From positions 1-41,168 of the forward strand of contig CAYYXR010000027.1 of NCBI GenBank assembly GCA_964475755.1: a stretch of DNA of 41,168 nt, read 5' to 3'. Made by a program: the position numbers and the translations under genes. Below the pieces are notes generated by a model. The model worked only from the letters and a program-made list of their open reading frames with translations. It had not been told where the DNA came from and made no database searches. The DNA is from UBA11612 sp964475755. GTDB lineage: Bacteria > Pseudomonadota > Alphaproteobacteria > Rhodospirillales > Rhodospirillaceae. Shown here in pieces: positions 27,049-35,701 of this stretch (positions are counted from its first letter, which is position 1; every line of letters starts with the position of its first letter).

Positions 27049-28023
27049 ATGATTGGCCTTTCCTCAATTACCGACGCCGCTCAGACAGTTTATGCAGCTA
27101 TGTTGCCGACGGCACAAATAAGCTGGCCAGTCTTGTCCAAGCAAATCGGGGCGGAAGTCTGGGTTAAACACGAGAATCACACGCCCATTGGCGCGTTCAA
27201 AATTCGGGGCGGCCTGAACTACATGTTTAACCTTCGCGCAGGCTCCCCGGAAGCTATTGGCGTTATTGCAGCTACGCGGGGAAACCACGGACAAAGCATC
27301 GCGCTCTCCGCAAAGAAATACGGCCTGAAGTGCTCAATTGTGGTTCCGCATGAGAACAGCCGGGAAAAGAATGAGGCAATGCGAGCGCTAGGCGCTGATT
27401 TAATCGAGCATGGGCGCGACTTCCAGGAGGCCTTGGAACACGCACGCGTGTTGTCACACGAACACAAATTCCATTTTGTGGAATCGTTCCACGATTGGTT
27501 GGTGGAAGGTGTAGCCACCTATGCTTTGGAACTATTTCAAAACGTTTCCGACATCGATGTACTTTACGTGCCCATAGGTCTTGGTTCGGGGATTTGCGGA
27601 GCAATAGCGACAAGAAACGCACTTGGGCTCAAGACTGAAATCGTCGGCGTTACCGCAGCGGAAGCTCCAGCATATGCCCTGTCGTTCGACAAAAAATATC
27701 CGATAAGAACCGAAAGTGCCAATACAATGGCCGACGGCCTCGCATGCCGTGCGCCCAACGAAAAAGCTTTAGACATGATTGTTGAAGGCGCTTCGCGCGT
27801 CATCACAGTCTCTGAGGACGAGATTTGTCAGGCAATAAGATTGATGTACACGGCCACTCACAATCTTGCGGAAGGCGCAGGAGCGGCAGCATTGGCCGGG
27901 CTTTGGAAAGAACGCGGCAGGTTGCGCGGCAAAAAAGTTGCGGTAGTCCTTAGCGGGTCAAATATCGACAAAGAAACGTTTTTTAATGCTCTTATTTCAC
28001 AGGGTAAATCGGCACAAAAATAA
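27049..28023 (+). CDS. Threonine/serine dehydratase, catabolic type (PLP fold type II)
   Basis: A 324-residue cytosolic PLP enzyme that deaminates threonine to 2-oxobutanoate (or serine to pyruvate) and ammonia. Lys51 in PIGAFKIRGG is the Schiff-base lysine. TRGNHGQSIA binds the substrate carboxylate, GLGSGICGA is the glycine loop for PLP phosphate, and VVLSGSNID closes the cofactor site. No ACT/regulatory domain follows, so this is not the feedback-inhibited biosynthetic IlvA. A beta-hydroxyaspartate dehydratase or ectoine-pathway EutB-like enzyme is an alternative. I take the ATG at 27049, with GGGTGAGAG upstream; the 13-codon extension begins with TTG. It probably forms an operon with the next gene, 32 bases on. 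Opposite the bkd operon, it could feed that complex 2-oxobutanoate. Confidence 0.9.
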   Translation: MIGLSSITDAAQTVYAAMLPTAQISWPVLSKQIGAEVWVKHENHTPIGAFKIRGGLNYMFNLRAGSPEAIGVIAATRGNHGQSIALSAKKYGLKCSIVVPHENSREKNEAMRALGADLIEHGRDFQEALEHARVLSHEHKFHFVESFHDWLVEGVATYALELFQNVSDIDVLYVPIGLGSGICGAIATRNALGLKTEIVGVTAAEAPAYALSFDKKYPIRTESANTMADGLACRAPNEKALDMIVEGASRVITVSEDEICQAIRLMYTATHNLAEGAGAAALAGLWKERGRLRGKKVAVVLSGSNIDKETFFNALISQGKSAQK

Positions 28024-28055
28024 ATCTCAATTTGACAGGTCTTGGGGAGGTCCAA

Positions 28056-29057
28056 ATGACACAAGAGCATCTCAATGCAGATAAACCAAATAGCTCTCGT
28101 CGAGCTTTTCTAAAGAACGCGGGTGCATCAAGTTCCGCAGCAATACTGGCTGCTGGGCTTGTGGCCACGGTTGGAACCGACGACGCAAGCGCCGCGCAAT
28201 CGACTGGCACGACTTCGGCAAATCGACTACGGGCGCTGCTGGCCAAGCCCGAGCCGATCGTTGCGCCAATAGTCTATGACCTCATGTCCGCAAAGCTGGC
28301 CCAACACCTTGGGTTTTCGATCATTACCGTGGGCGGTAGTTCCGTCTCGAGCAACATGTTCGGCATGGGCGATTACGGCATGGCTACTGTGTCGGAATTG
28401 GTTGAATTTTCATCCCGTATGGCCGCCGGCGTCGACGTCCCGGTCATTGCAGATGCAGATGATTGCGGCGGCAATCCTCTCAATGTTTATCGCGCTCTGA
28501 AACGATTTGCCCGTGCAGATGTCGCCTGCGTACTCATTGAGGACATGACCGGCGCAAAGCATGTGCCTGGCAGACCGGAAGGCAATCTTTCTTCGGTCGC
28601 CGAAATGTCGGATAAAATTAAGGCGGGTGTTGACGCAGCCGGACCTGGTGGGCCGTTAATCTTGGCGCGGTGCGATGCCTTGGCAAAAGATGAGACATTT
28701 GACCGCGCGATGGAGCGCATGTCCGCCTATTCGGAGGCAGGTGCCGAATTGGTATTCATGTCAGGCGCAACGCCGGAACAACACGAGATAGTCGCAGATA
28801 CGATCGGCAAGCCGGTTTTTTCAACGGGTAATAGCCAGCGGGATGCCAAAATTCTACAAGCGCATAAGGTAAAGATATCCGCCTTTGGCATAGAATCTTA
28901 CGCCCTCAATGCGATTCACCAAGTTCTCACGGACTTACGCGATCACGGAAATCCGGGCCGAACCATGGAGGAGTTGCCGCGCGACGTTACGCTCAAACTC
29001 CACGATGCCGAGGAGTGGGCCGATATTTCTCGGCGATACAACGCCCAATCGTACTAG
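28056..29057 (+). CDS. Tat-exported isocitrate lyase/PEP mutase superfamily protein
   Basis: A 333-residue protein with a canonical twin-arginine signal (SSRRAFLK at 13-20, hydrophobic segment 22-41, cleavage near ASAAQ). The mature part is a PEP mutase/isocitrate lyase-type alpha/beta barrel: YDLMSAKLAQHLGF, the metal-binding strand ADADDCGG (132-139), and IEDMTGAKHVPG (161-172). The K-C-G-H active loop of 2-methylisocitrate and isocitrate lyases is absent (KHVPG instead), resembling oxaloacetate decarboxylase or hydrolase-like branches. Members are normally cytosolic, so the Tat signal is unusual. GGGGAGG precedes the ATG at 28056; the longer frame starts eight codons earlier without reason. 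It probably shares a transcript with the dehydratase. Substrate is unknown, likely a small 2-oxo or carboxylic acid. Confidence 0.82.
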   Translation: MTQEHLNADKPNSSRRAFLKNAGASSSAAILAAGLVATVGTDDASAAQSTGTTSANRLRALLAKPEPIVAPIVYDLMSAKLAQHLGFSIITVGGSSVSSNMFGMGDYGMATVSELVEFSSRMAAGVDVPVIADADDCGGNPLNVYRALKRFARADVACVLIEDMTGAKHVPGRPEGNLSSVAEMSDKIKAGVDAAGPGGPLILARCDALAKDETFDRAMERMSAYSEAGAELVFMSGATPEQHEIVADTIGKPVFSTGNSQRDAKILQAHKVKISAFGIESYALNAIHQVLTDLRDHGNPGRTMEELPRDVTLKLHDAEEWADISRRYNAQSY

Positions 29058-29069
29058 AGAAATCGCAAA

Positions 29070-29993
29070 TTAATTGGGGATGGCGACCCGAACCAGCCGC
29101 TGATGACCAAATTCGAAGCCGGTGGCCCAGTAAACCCACCGGCCGTTTCTGCTGACAATCGCAGACGCACCCGCCGGGGCGCGCGCGATAAGCTCGGTCC
29201 GCTTTCCGTCGGGAAAAATGCGCGTCAGCGGCTTATTCTGGCCTGCAGGCGGAATGTAAATCGATCCATCTGGTCCAACCGCAAAATCGTCTGCCGCCGG
29301 CAACTTATCGGCGGCGAGCACAAAAGGCCCTACGGGCGCGCCATCTGACCCCATTTGCATCTTGTAAATCGACATTTGGCTTCTATTGGCCACATAAACC
29401 CAGCCGTTGACGACACGAAGACCATTCGCGCCCAATGAGCTTGCGCTCGCAGGAGCCAGTGCTTCGTCTTCAATCCACACGGTCAGTGACTTGGTGGCAG
29501 GATCAAATCGCCAAATTTTCGACAATTGTGAGTCGGATATAAGCGCGCGCCCATGTCCGTCCGGAGCCATACCATTAAATACCGATCCCATTTCTCCAGA
29601 GACTGTGCCCGTTATGTTGCCCTCGTCGTCGAGAAGCACGACCTCGGAGCCGACATTGGAGAAATCGGTTCCCGCCGGTGTGCGAAATGGACGCCTGAAG
29701 GCGCCAATAGCAAAACCGTCGGGAATTCCAGCTATACCGAGAACGACCGGATGGTTTGGAAAGGTTGCAAACTTCTCAACGGAACCGCCTTCAGTGATTT
29801 TCCAAACCGCGCTTTCAAAAGCGCCTGTCACGAAGAAGGCGCCGCCTTCACTTTCGAAAATGTTTTCGTTAAAGCCGTTCGACGGAATGTCGGCAACGGT
29901 TTCCAAACCCGGAAGGTCTTGCGCCCACACATTCGACGAAGACAATACTGCATACGAAATCGCCGCCGCGATTAAAGATAACGGCCGCATCAT
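29070..29993 (-). CDS. Secreted SMP-30/gluconolactonase-like beta-propeller
   Basis: A 307-residue protein with a Sec signal peptide (cleavage near residue 25, NVWA|QD). The mature part is a repeated beta-propeller with strands such as FNGMAPDGHGRALISDSQLSKIWRFDP, GANGLRVVNGWVYVANRSQMSIYK and DDFAVGPDGSIYIPPA. These match SMP-30/gluconolactonase/LRE-like proteins, which are metal-dependent lactonases or ligand-binding propellers. The N/D residues that hold the divalent metal are plausibly the Asn in NGM, NGL and the Asp in DDFAVGPDG. It follows cassette C by 27 bases on the same strand and could be its last gene. It converges on the Tat-exported gene with 12 bases between stops and no obvious terminator. 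Substrate is unknown; periplasmic location agrees with the rest of the cassette. Confidence 0.78.
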   Translation of the reverse strand: MMRPLSLIAAAISYAVLSSSNVWAQDLPGLETVADIPSNGFNENIFESEGGAFFVTGAFESAVWKITEGGSVEKFATFPNHPVVLGIAGIPDGFAIGAFRRPFRTPAGTDFSNVGSEVVLLDDEGNITGTVSGEMGSVFNGMAPDGHGRALISDSQLSKIWRFDPATKSLTVWIEDEALAPASASSLGANGLRVVNGWVYVANRSQMSIYKMQMGSDGAPVGPFVLAADKLPAADDFAVGPDGSIYIPPAGQNKPLTRIFPDGKRTELIARAPAGASAIVSRNGRWVYWATGFEFGHQRLVRVAIPN

Positions 29994-30020
29994 ATTTTCC
30001 GCCTTTGATATATTCTGACT

Positions 30021-31397
30021 TTAGGGAAATGCCGCTGCCCAATACAGGGCCGCGACGCCATCATACGGCGTTCCAATATCGATAGCTGAGTCTTGACTGA
30101 TGTCCCAGGTGATCTGCCAATCATCGTCAGCATTTATGTCGCCGGGAGATTTGTCGCCGTCGTAGGTCCAGAGCGCATAACCTTGATATGCCCACTGTCG
30201 CGTACCGTCCTCGCGGGGATAAACATCCCAGTAGCCGCGTGCCACTGCATCATCCGGCGCCAAGAATGGATGCCACATATCGCATTGCTCGCGGCACTTC
30301 GGATCTGTTCCGATGTCCCGGCCAACGGCCGGCCTTACGAGTACGCCACGCCGTTGACCATGGCCGCTTCCAGATTGAAAGAGATAGGAGTCACGGCGGT
30401 ACAACGTTTGACCTTCCGCCGTGGCAAGAACCTTGCCCAGACGATGGCTAACCTGAATCGATACGCTGTCCAGCATATAGTTCCGCTCGACATGGGCAAC
30501 ATGCCAATTTTCATAAACCCCGTCTCCGTTTGCATCTTCCCGGCCAAGATCTCCAGCAAACGTATAAAGGCCGAGACCCTTATAAGTCCATTGACGAACA
30601 CCGTCGGTTCTCGAAACTGCGACAAAGTCGCCGATTGTGCTGGCCAATTGCGGTGCGATAACGGGGCTCCATGGGCAAGGACTGCCGCACAATTCCATGT
30701 CGCTATTTATGTCAGAGTCGAAAACGTACAGAGTACGGTCCTCGCTGCTCACCAGCGCCAACCCCGTTGCATCTTGAATTTCCCTAACGGACAAATCCGG
30801 CGGCATAAGGTCCGTCGACGTTGGAAATTGCAAGGCCGGGGCCCAGTTTTCAGGCAACGGCTCGTCCTCTGGAATAGGTGCGAGTTTAGCGCCGCGTTCT
30901 CCAATATGCGGGCCACGACCATACCTTTTTGGGCTGTTGCCGCCTACGGACCCCACATCGACATCCTTCACGTAGGTGTACAATGGCTTGCCATGTAGCG
31001 CCCACTGCCGCGTTCCGTCTCCGCGTTCGATAATGGTCCAGTGACCGACCGGTTCCGCGCCTTCGATGACCTCGGCTGGTGGCCAAATCTCAGCGCACTT
31101 TTCCTTGCACACCGACTGGCCCACAGGATCGGGGCCGTATGTATAGAATGTTTTTCCGTCCGCGCTAGCGAAGGCGATTTTATCGTGGCCATTCAGGGCA
31201 GCCGTTTCCTGATCCAATCCGTAGCCTTGGTACTTGCCAAGAGGCTGAAGGGTGACGCCTTTAGGCGTCGATATCGGTGCGATTTCCTCGTCAGTCGAAT
31301 AAAAACTCGCGGCGGTAGCAGTAACGGCCATAAAGAAAGCACCGACCACGGAAGCAGCCGCAATACGCGCGCTATATCTCATACGAATTGGGAACAT
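30021..31397 (-). CDS. Secreted Lipoprotein_15-type repeat protein, cassette C
   Basis: A 458-residue exported member of the Y-x4-D secreted-repeat family (PF03640/COG4315). A Sec signal peptide ends near residue 30 (VTATAASF) and there is no lipobox. Three units follow, with CxxxC pairs CKEKC, CGSPC and CREQC. Their lower halves are QWALHGKPLYTYVKD, QWTYKGLGLYTFAGD and QWAYQGYALWTYDGDKSPGD. The C-terminus YWAAAFP mirrors YWRVAIP of the cassette A protein. About 60 additional residues sit between units 1 and 2 (PIPEDEPLPENWAPAL region). The ATG lies 14 bases after the DUF1552 stop with GGGCGGG upstream; a second in-frame ATG five codons later is possible. Function is unknown; conservation of CxxxC and Trp/Tyr-rich hairpins suggests a disulphide-stabilised binding or redox module. 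Confidence 0.9.
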   Translation of the reverse strand: MFPIRMRYSARIAAASVVGAFFMAVTATAASFYSTDEEIAPISTPKGVTLQPLGKYQGYGLDQETAALNGHDKIAFASADGKTFYTYGPDPVGQSVCKEKCAEIWPPAEVIEGAEPVGHWTIIERGDGTRQWALHGKPLYTYVKDVDVGSVGGNSPKRYGRGPHIGERGAKLAPIPEDEPLPENWAPALQFPTSTDLMPPDLSVREIQDATGLALVSSEDRTLYVFDSDINSDMELCGSPCPWSPVIAPQLASTIGDFVAVSRTDGVRQWTYKGLGLYTFAGDLGREDANGDGVYENWHVAHVERNYMLDSVSIQVSHRLGKVLATAEGQTLYRRDSYLFQSGSGHGQRRGVLVRPAVGRDIGTDPKCREQCDMWHPFLAPDDAVARGYWDVYPREDGTRQWAYQGYALWTYDGDKSPGDINADDDWQITWDISQDSAIDIGTPYDGVAALYWAAAFP

Positions 31398-31411
31398 ATT
31401 GCCCGCCCTGC

Positions 31412-32734
31412 TCAGACCATAATTTCGCTAATGGTATTGGAGGTTTCGTTGCCATCCACGCCCCACGTATTGACCGGAACCCCCATCGCCTGCTGGACAG
31501 TCAACCCCACTCGCGTCACCGGATCGCCTGGCGCGGACACATGCATGCCGGTCTTAATACGGCCTCCGCCGTTTCCAACCGTCATGACAGGCACTTTTTC
31601 AAGCCCGTGAACCCTGGCGTCGGAGTGGTCTGTCAGCCACAGCACCAATGTTCGATCCAGGACCGAACCATCCCCTTCTTTGACGTTTTCCAAAGTTCCT
31701 AAAAACTCGGCGAAAATCGTATTGGCCCACTCGTTGAACTCGAACACACCTTTTTGATACCCAAGCTGATCGTCAACGGACTCCTCGTGCGTTGCCATAT
31801 GCCATGTGTACGCACTTCCGCGTTTACGCAAAGCCATTGAGTCAACCATGATATTAAACACTTGAGTCTGGCCACAGGCAGCCGCATAAGCCAGTAGTCC
31901 GCCAAACAGCTTCGCATTTGTTGCTGCATCTTCAAGCACCGTACCGGGAGGGGCTTCTTCCGGGCTGGGCGGCATGCTGCATGCCTCTAGTGGCGCGGGC
32001 TTTTCCAACTCAATGGCAAGCTGCTGCTCGATTTGGCGGATCGACGTGAAATATTCATCGAGGCGCGCGCGATCATTGGCGCCAACATTGTTCATGACGC
32101 CTTTTACGTGCTCGCTGACAGCGGACAGCACGCTCTTTCTTGCCATCGTGTGTGGATCCGGCGTGAATTCGGCAGCGTTGGGGTCCTTGAAATCCGGACC
32201 GAAAATTCTCTGATACATAGCAGCGGGAGAGCCCTCCGAGGGATTGATTGAAGTCCCGCTGCGTTGGCTATAGCTGTCACGTGTCCCGCTAAATGAAACT
32301 TCTAAGGACCGGAACCTCGTCCGGCGACCAATGACATCGGCGATTGAGCTATCAAGGCTCGGCCCGCCGGACGTACCGAAGGGGATTTCACCCGTCATGG
32401 CGATCTGGGAACCGGTCGTATGCGTTTGCAGCGGCTTCCCCTCGATGAAGTACTTCATGCCGCTATAAATATTGAGCCGGTCTCGAAAGGGATTCAGAAC
32501 TTCGAGCTGAATATTGTTCTTAAAATTCGGCCCGACAGTTTCCGGCTCCCACATGCCGGGATTCAAACCCAGATGCTGAAACCACGTACCGAAAACCGGC
32601 GGCAGTGATGCCCCCGTGGCGGCCAATGCATCTCCGTTGGAATTCAGGAAGCAGTCCAGAAACGGGAGGCCAACCGTTATGGCCGACCCGCCCAGCATTC
32701 CGCGCAATACGGTTCTGCGATGCAATTTGCTCAT
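31412..32734 (-). CDS. DUF1552 (HXXSHH) family exported protein, cassette C
   Basis: A 440-residue PF07586 protein. The N-terminus LHRRTVLRGMLGGSAITVGLPFLDCFLN is a Tat-like signal nearly matching the cassette A copy. The family motif reads H-M-A-T-H-E (TWHMATHEESVDDQLGYQ), and WLTDHSDARVHG supplies the DH...H segment. The block FGPDFKDPNAAEFTPDPHTMARKSVLSA is shared with both paralogues. It begins with ATG overlapping the preceding TAA by one base (TAATG), with AAGGAGGGT upstream, so translation is coupled to the cytochrome-like gene. Compared with copy A, the cysteine-containing loop and the central spacer differ, which would be expected if the substrate differs. Catalytic activity is unproven for the family. 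Confidence 0.93.
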   Translation of the reverse strand: MSKLHRRTVLRGMLGGSAITVGLPFLDCFLNSNGDALAATGASLPPVFGTWFQHLGLNPGMWEPETVGPNFKNNIQLEVLNPFRDRLNIYSGMKYFIEGKPLQTHTTGSQIAMTGEIPFGTSGGPSLDSSIADVIGRRTRFRSLEVSFSGTRDSYSQRSGTSINPSEGSPAAMYQRIFGPDFKDPNAAEFTPDPHTMARKSVLSAVSEHVKGVMNNVGANDRARLDEYFTSIRQIEQQLAIELEKPAPLEACSMPPSPEEAPPGTVLEDAATNAKLFGGLLAYAAACGQTQVFNIMVDSMALRKRGSAYTWHMATHEESVDDQLGYQKGVFEFNEWANTIFAEFLGTLENVKEGDGSVLDRTLVLWLTDHSDARVHGLEKVPVMTVGNGGGRIKTGMHVSAPGDPVTRVGLTVQQAMGVPVNTWGVDGNETSNTISEIMV

Positions 32735-34452
32735 TATTCACCCTCCTTGTCGGGCCGATGCCTCGGCATCAACATGGTCAATTCATCCAGATTTGAAGAA
32801 GAGACTCGAAATAATTCGGGACTTACCGCGATCTCCTTCATGAGGTCCTGTACGAGGTACCCAGAATCGGCAAATTTAGATTCAAGCACGGAAACCCACT
32901 GAGATTTCACCGGCCCGGGTTTTTTCCCGAGTGCATAGGCTGCCATTCGGTTTACAAGGCACGACGCAACTGCGTCATTGTTCCGCACCGCCTCACCAAG
33001 TCCCTCACCACCCGAGAACGATACGCCATCGAGTGCACCCGAGGTATCGATTGTGGCTCCGTTTTCCGTAGTTTGCCATTCGCCGCCCCCGTTGAAGTTC
33101 TCGAGAGCAAGACCGATCGGGTCGGTTATTTTATGACATCCCGCACATGCTGGCTCGGTGGAATGCGCTGTCAATCTGGCGCGCGCCGTTTTGTATTCCT
33201 CGCTCGCAGTGTCCTGCACCAAAGTGAAGTCCACATCGCCGGGTGGCGACGGCACCTTTTGACAAAGCATAATTTCACGCAGCGCTTTTCCCCGAAGGGT
33301 TGGCGAGCTCCGGCCTGGATGTGAATGAAGAGCCACGAAGCTGATATGCGTCAAGATACCGGCGCGCGGATCATCCTCGGAAAATTCGTAAGGCATCCAC
33401 GCGTCCGGTGATCCATTTGGCAAATTCATACCGAAAGGAACTTTGTATACGGCAGCGAGCGCCTTGGTCATAAACGTCTTCTTGGTCGTGAAGATGTCGC
33501 GATAATCACCCTTCCGCACCAAAAGGTGATCAACAACCGTCCGAAGAGTTTGATCCCTGGAGTCTACCGCAACCTGTGAACTGAACTTTGGATATATCTG
33601 CGTGTCCTTGATCAAGCCGTCAAATTGATCAAAATGAAACATATCGGAAAAGAACGCCCTTACGCCGGAGGCTAAGCGGGGCGAGCGAACCATCCGCTCG
33701 ACCTGCCGCGTAAGACCTTTTTGAGTGCTCATCTCGCCGTTTTCGGCGGCCTCCAACAACCGCTCATCAGGACCCGAGTTCCAAAGCAAAAAACTTAGCC
33801 TGGACGCTTTTGAATACGCATCCAACCGGTACGCGCCCTTTCTGTCAGGGTCGGCCTCCAACACCTCGTGACGAAACAGGAACTGCGGCTGCGAAAGCAT
33901 TCCAGCCAAAGACAACGCCAGGCCTTTGTAAAAATCTTTTTCAACCAAAGCCGCGGCCGCAGCCGCTTCTACATGAAGATTTAATTCTTCACTTGTCAGG
34001 GGGCGCCGAAACAGAAGTTTGCCGACCGTCCCCAAAAATTGAGTGGCACATTCGGCGTCGGGCTTGTCATTAGCCTTGGGTTCACAGGAAATAAGAAGTC
34101 GGCGGTGCTTGTCGTCGATGATCTGATTGGCGATCGATCGCGCCATGGCATCGTATTGCTCCATTCCAGTCGCCGAAACACTCACTTCTCCGGCGCCGAC
34201 TTCCAACAAGCCATCCACTCTAAGGCCAGGGTCGAAGCGCCCCCCGATGCGTATGTCTTTGCCGAAAACGTCAGCGATTATTGTTTTGTACTGATCTGGT
34301 GTCAGGCGCCGCGTAAACGTTTGCGGCGATGCTCCACCCGCCTCCACACTTGCAGCGGGCGAAACAACAAGCGCGGTCACACTCAATGTTGCAACGAAGG
34401 TGAGCGCGGCAACCGCGACAGAAGCTAACCGAACTGATTTAGATTGTGGCAC
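32734..34452 (-). CDS. Mono-heme PSD/PSCyt3 (DUF1592-type) exported protein, cassette C
   Basis: With the start chosen here it is 572 residues. The GTG at 34452 has AAGGAA seven bases upstream and yields a textbook signal sequence (SKSVRLASVAVAALTFVATLSVTAL); the frame also extends 13 codons to another GTG at 34491, with no ribosome site. Domains are PSD3 (LTPDQYKTIIADVFG), PSD5 (RRPLTSEEL), PSD4 (SKASRLSFLLWN), PSCyt3 with HSHPGRSSPTLRGKALRE and one heme site CAGCH at about 436-440, then PSD2. The heme-proximal stretch PPGDVDF...TAHSTEPACAGCHKITDPIGLALENF is nearly the same as in copy A. No lipobox is present. It is the second gene of cassette C. Electron partner and substrate are unknown. 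Confidence 0.92.
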   Translation of the reverse strand: MPQSKSVRLASVAVAALTFVATLSVTALVVSPAASVEAGGASPQTFTRRLTPDQYKTIIADVFGKDIRIGGRFDPGLRVDGLLEVGAGEVSVSATGMEQYDAMARSIANQIIDDKHRRLLISCEPKANDKPDAECATQFLGTVGKLLFRRPLTSEELNLHVEAAAAAALVEKDFYKGLALSLAGMLSQPQFLFRHEVLEADPDRKGAYRLDAYSKASRLSFLLWNSGPDERLLEAAENGEMSTQKGLTRQVERMVRSPRLASGVRAFFSDMFHFDQFDGLIKDTQIYPKFSSQVAVDSRDQTLRTVVDHLLVRKGDYRDIFTTKKTFMTKALAAVYKVPFGMNLPNGSPDAWMPYEFSEDDPRAGILTHISFVALHSHPGRSSPTLRGKALREIMLCQKVPSPPGDVDFTLVQDTASEEYKTARARLTAHSTEPACAGCHKITDPIGLALENFNGGGEWQTTENGATIDTSGALDGVSFSGGEGLGEAVRNNDAVASCLVNRMAAYALGKKPGPVKSQWVSVLESKFADSGYLVQDLMKEIAVSPELFRVSSSNLDELTMLMPRHRPDKEGE

Positions 34453-34502
34453 AAGCTTGTTCCTTAGATCGGGATCAGTAAAACCGCACACCGATACGGC
34501 GG

Positions 34503-35660
34503 TTAGCGGCTCGAAATATTTTGATAAGCAGCTGCTTCCGCGGGCACAACAAATGCCGGCACCGCGTCAATACGGTACGCAGCAGAAATGGAGGTGAACT
34601 CACCGGTTTCAGGGTCAGGATTGCCATCCGCGTGACGCTTTAGGGAATGATATATTCCCGGTGCATCGTTGATGATCATCCCTTCATAAGCAAGTCCACC
34701 CTGCGCGATGCCAAAGTAGTAATCCCAAAGAGGCTGATATCCACCAATCAATCCTTTAAGGCTTCCATCTGCCTCGATTGTCATTCTCAAATGGGCATTG
34801 AACAAGACAAACTCAGGAAATGACAGTGTATCCAGAAGGAGGCGCAATTCGCCAGGATCGGTAATCGATAGAACGTTGTTTTCTATTTTACCCGCAAATT
34901 CGTGATGCGACCGGGGGTCGGGATCAGCTCTGTATGTAATATGGGACACCGCGTTTCCCGTTGGACCGAACGTGATGTGCTCCAGTGCACGGTCAAACGT
35001 AATTGTGACCGGCCCGTCGCTGCCCAGATCCTTCCCCTCGACCGTCATAAGCCACGCCGGCGTCGTCTCCTTCATTGAGCCCCAAATAAAGGCCCAGAAG
35101 GTGGGCGGGTGATCGTAAGTTCCGCGGAACTGTTCGATACACCCCATAGCCCGGAACAACTGATTGTCTATTCCCTTCTCATTGGTCATAGGTTCCGTAA
35201 AGGACGCATCTGAAACTTGGCCGTCCAAATTGAAGCCGAGCGCATAGTCGCTTTTAACAGAATTGAGATTAGGGTCTGCGACTGTCCATGGATGCACAAA
35301 GCCGTTTACCGGCTCACCGTCAATTCGCCCGCGCATTCGAAGAATGTTCTTAGCGTTCGCCGCTGGCATGCCGCCTTGCGCATATTTCTTCATTTGCTCT
35401 TCGACCTCTTCAGGCTCGAAACCAAGAAGTTCGAAGCTTTCGTAATACTGTTGTCGCGTCGGAGGATTTATGCCGGCAGGACAATCGCCATCCGTTGAGT
35501 GGCTAGCCTGACTAAACCACTCAATGACGTAGCTTCTTTTATCCATAGCTACGGCATGAGTGCCTGCAAAACAAAGCGCAGACACGGTCAAGGCCACTGC
35601 CAGCGAATTGACTTTGGCGCCAAATATACCCGGCGCATTTTCATAATTTTTGAACGGCAT
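34503..35660 (-). CDS. Secreted protein of unrecognised family, first gene of cassette C
   Basis: A 385-residue paralogue of the gene at 6828; I know no name for the family. A signal peptide ends near residue 38 (CFAGTHAVAM). Shared landmarks are the CPAGINP motif, MRGRI-x-GE, GFNLDG, EKGIDNQLFRAMGC, a central variable beta-rich region, RADPDPR-HHEF, IGGYQPLWDYY, and the C-terminal NPDPETGEFTSISAAYRIDAVPAFV. The two conserved cysteines of the cassette A copy are present. The ATG at 35660 follows GAGGAGGGG; the eight-codon longer frame lacks a better site. It lies 41 bases after the metallo-beta-lactamase-fold gene, and 50 bases before the heme gene start chosen here. Two copies, both at the head of a cassette, argue for a functional link to the heme/DUF1552 pair. 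Confidence 0.85.
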   Translation of the reverse strand: MPFKNYENAPGIFGAKVNSLAVALTVSALCFAGTHAVAMDKRSYVIEWFSQASHSTDGDCPAGINPPTRQQYYESFELLGFEPEEVEEQMKKYAQGGMPAANAKNILRMRGRIDGEPVNGFVHPWTVADPNLNSVKSDYALGFNLDGQVSDASFTEPMTNEKGIDNQLFRAMGCIEQFRGTYDHPPTFWAFIWGSMKETTPAWLMTVEGKDLGSDGPVTITFDRALEHITFGPTGNAVSHITYRADPDPRSHHEFAGKIENNVLSITDPGELRLLLDTLSFPEFVLFNAHLRMTIEADGSLKGLIGGYQPLWDYYFGIAQGGLAYEGMIINDAPGIYHSLKRHADGNPDPETGEFTSISAAYRIDAVPAFVVPAEAAAYQNISSR

Positions 35661-35701
35661 CTCTGACCCCTCCTCGGTCATCAATGAACTTCAGCGGCTT
35701 G

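Noticed and set aside
2520..35660. Idea that the three cassettes are a recent transposition or tandem assembly artefact
   Set aside because: The paralogues are substantially divergent at protein level, separated by unrelated operons, and lack flanking direct repeats or transposase genes.
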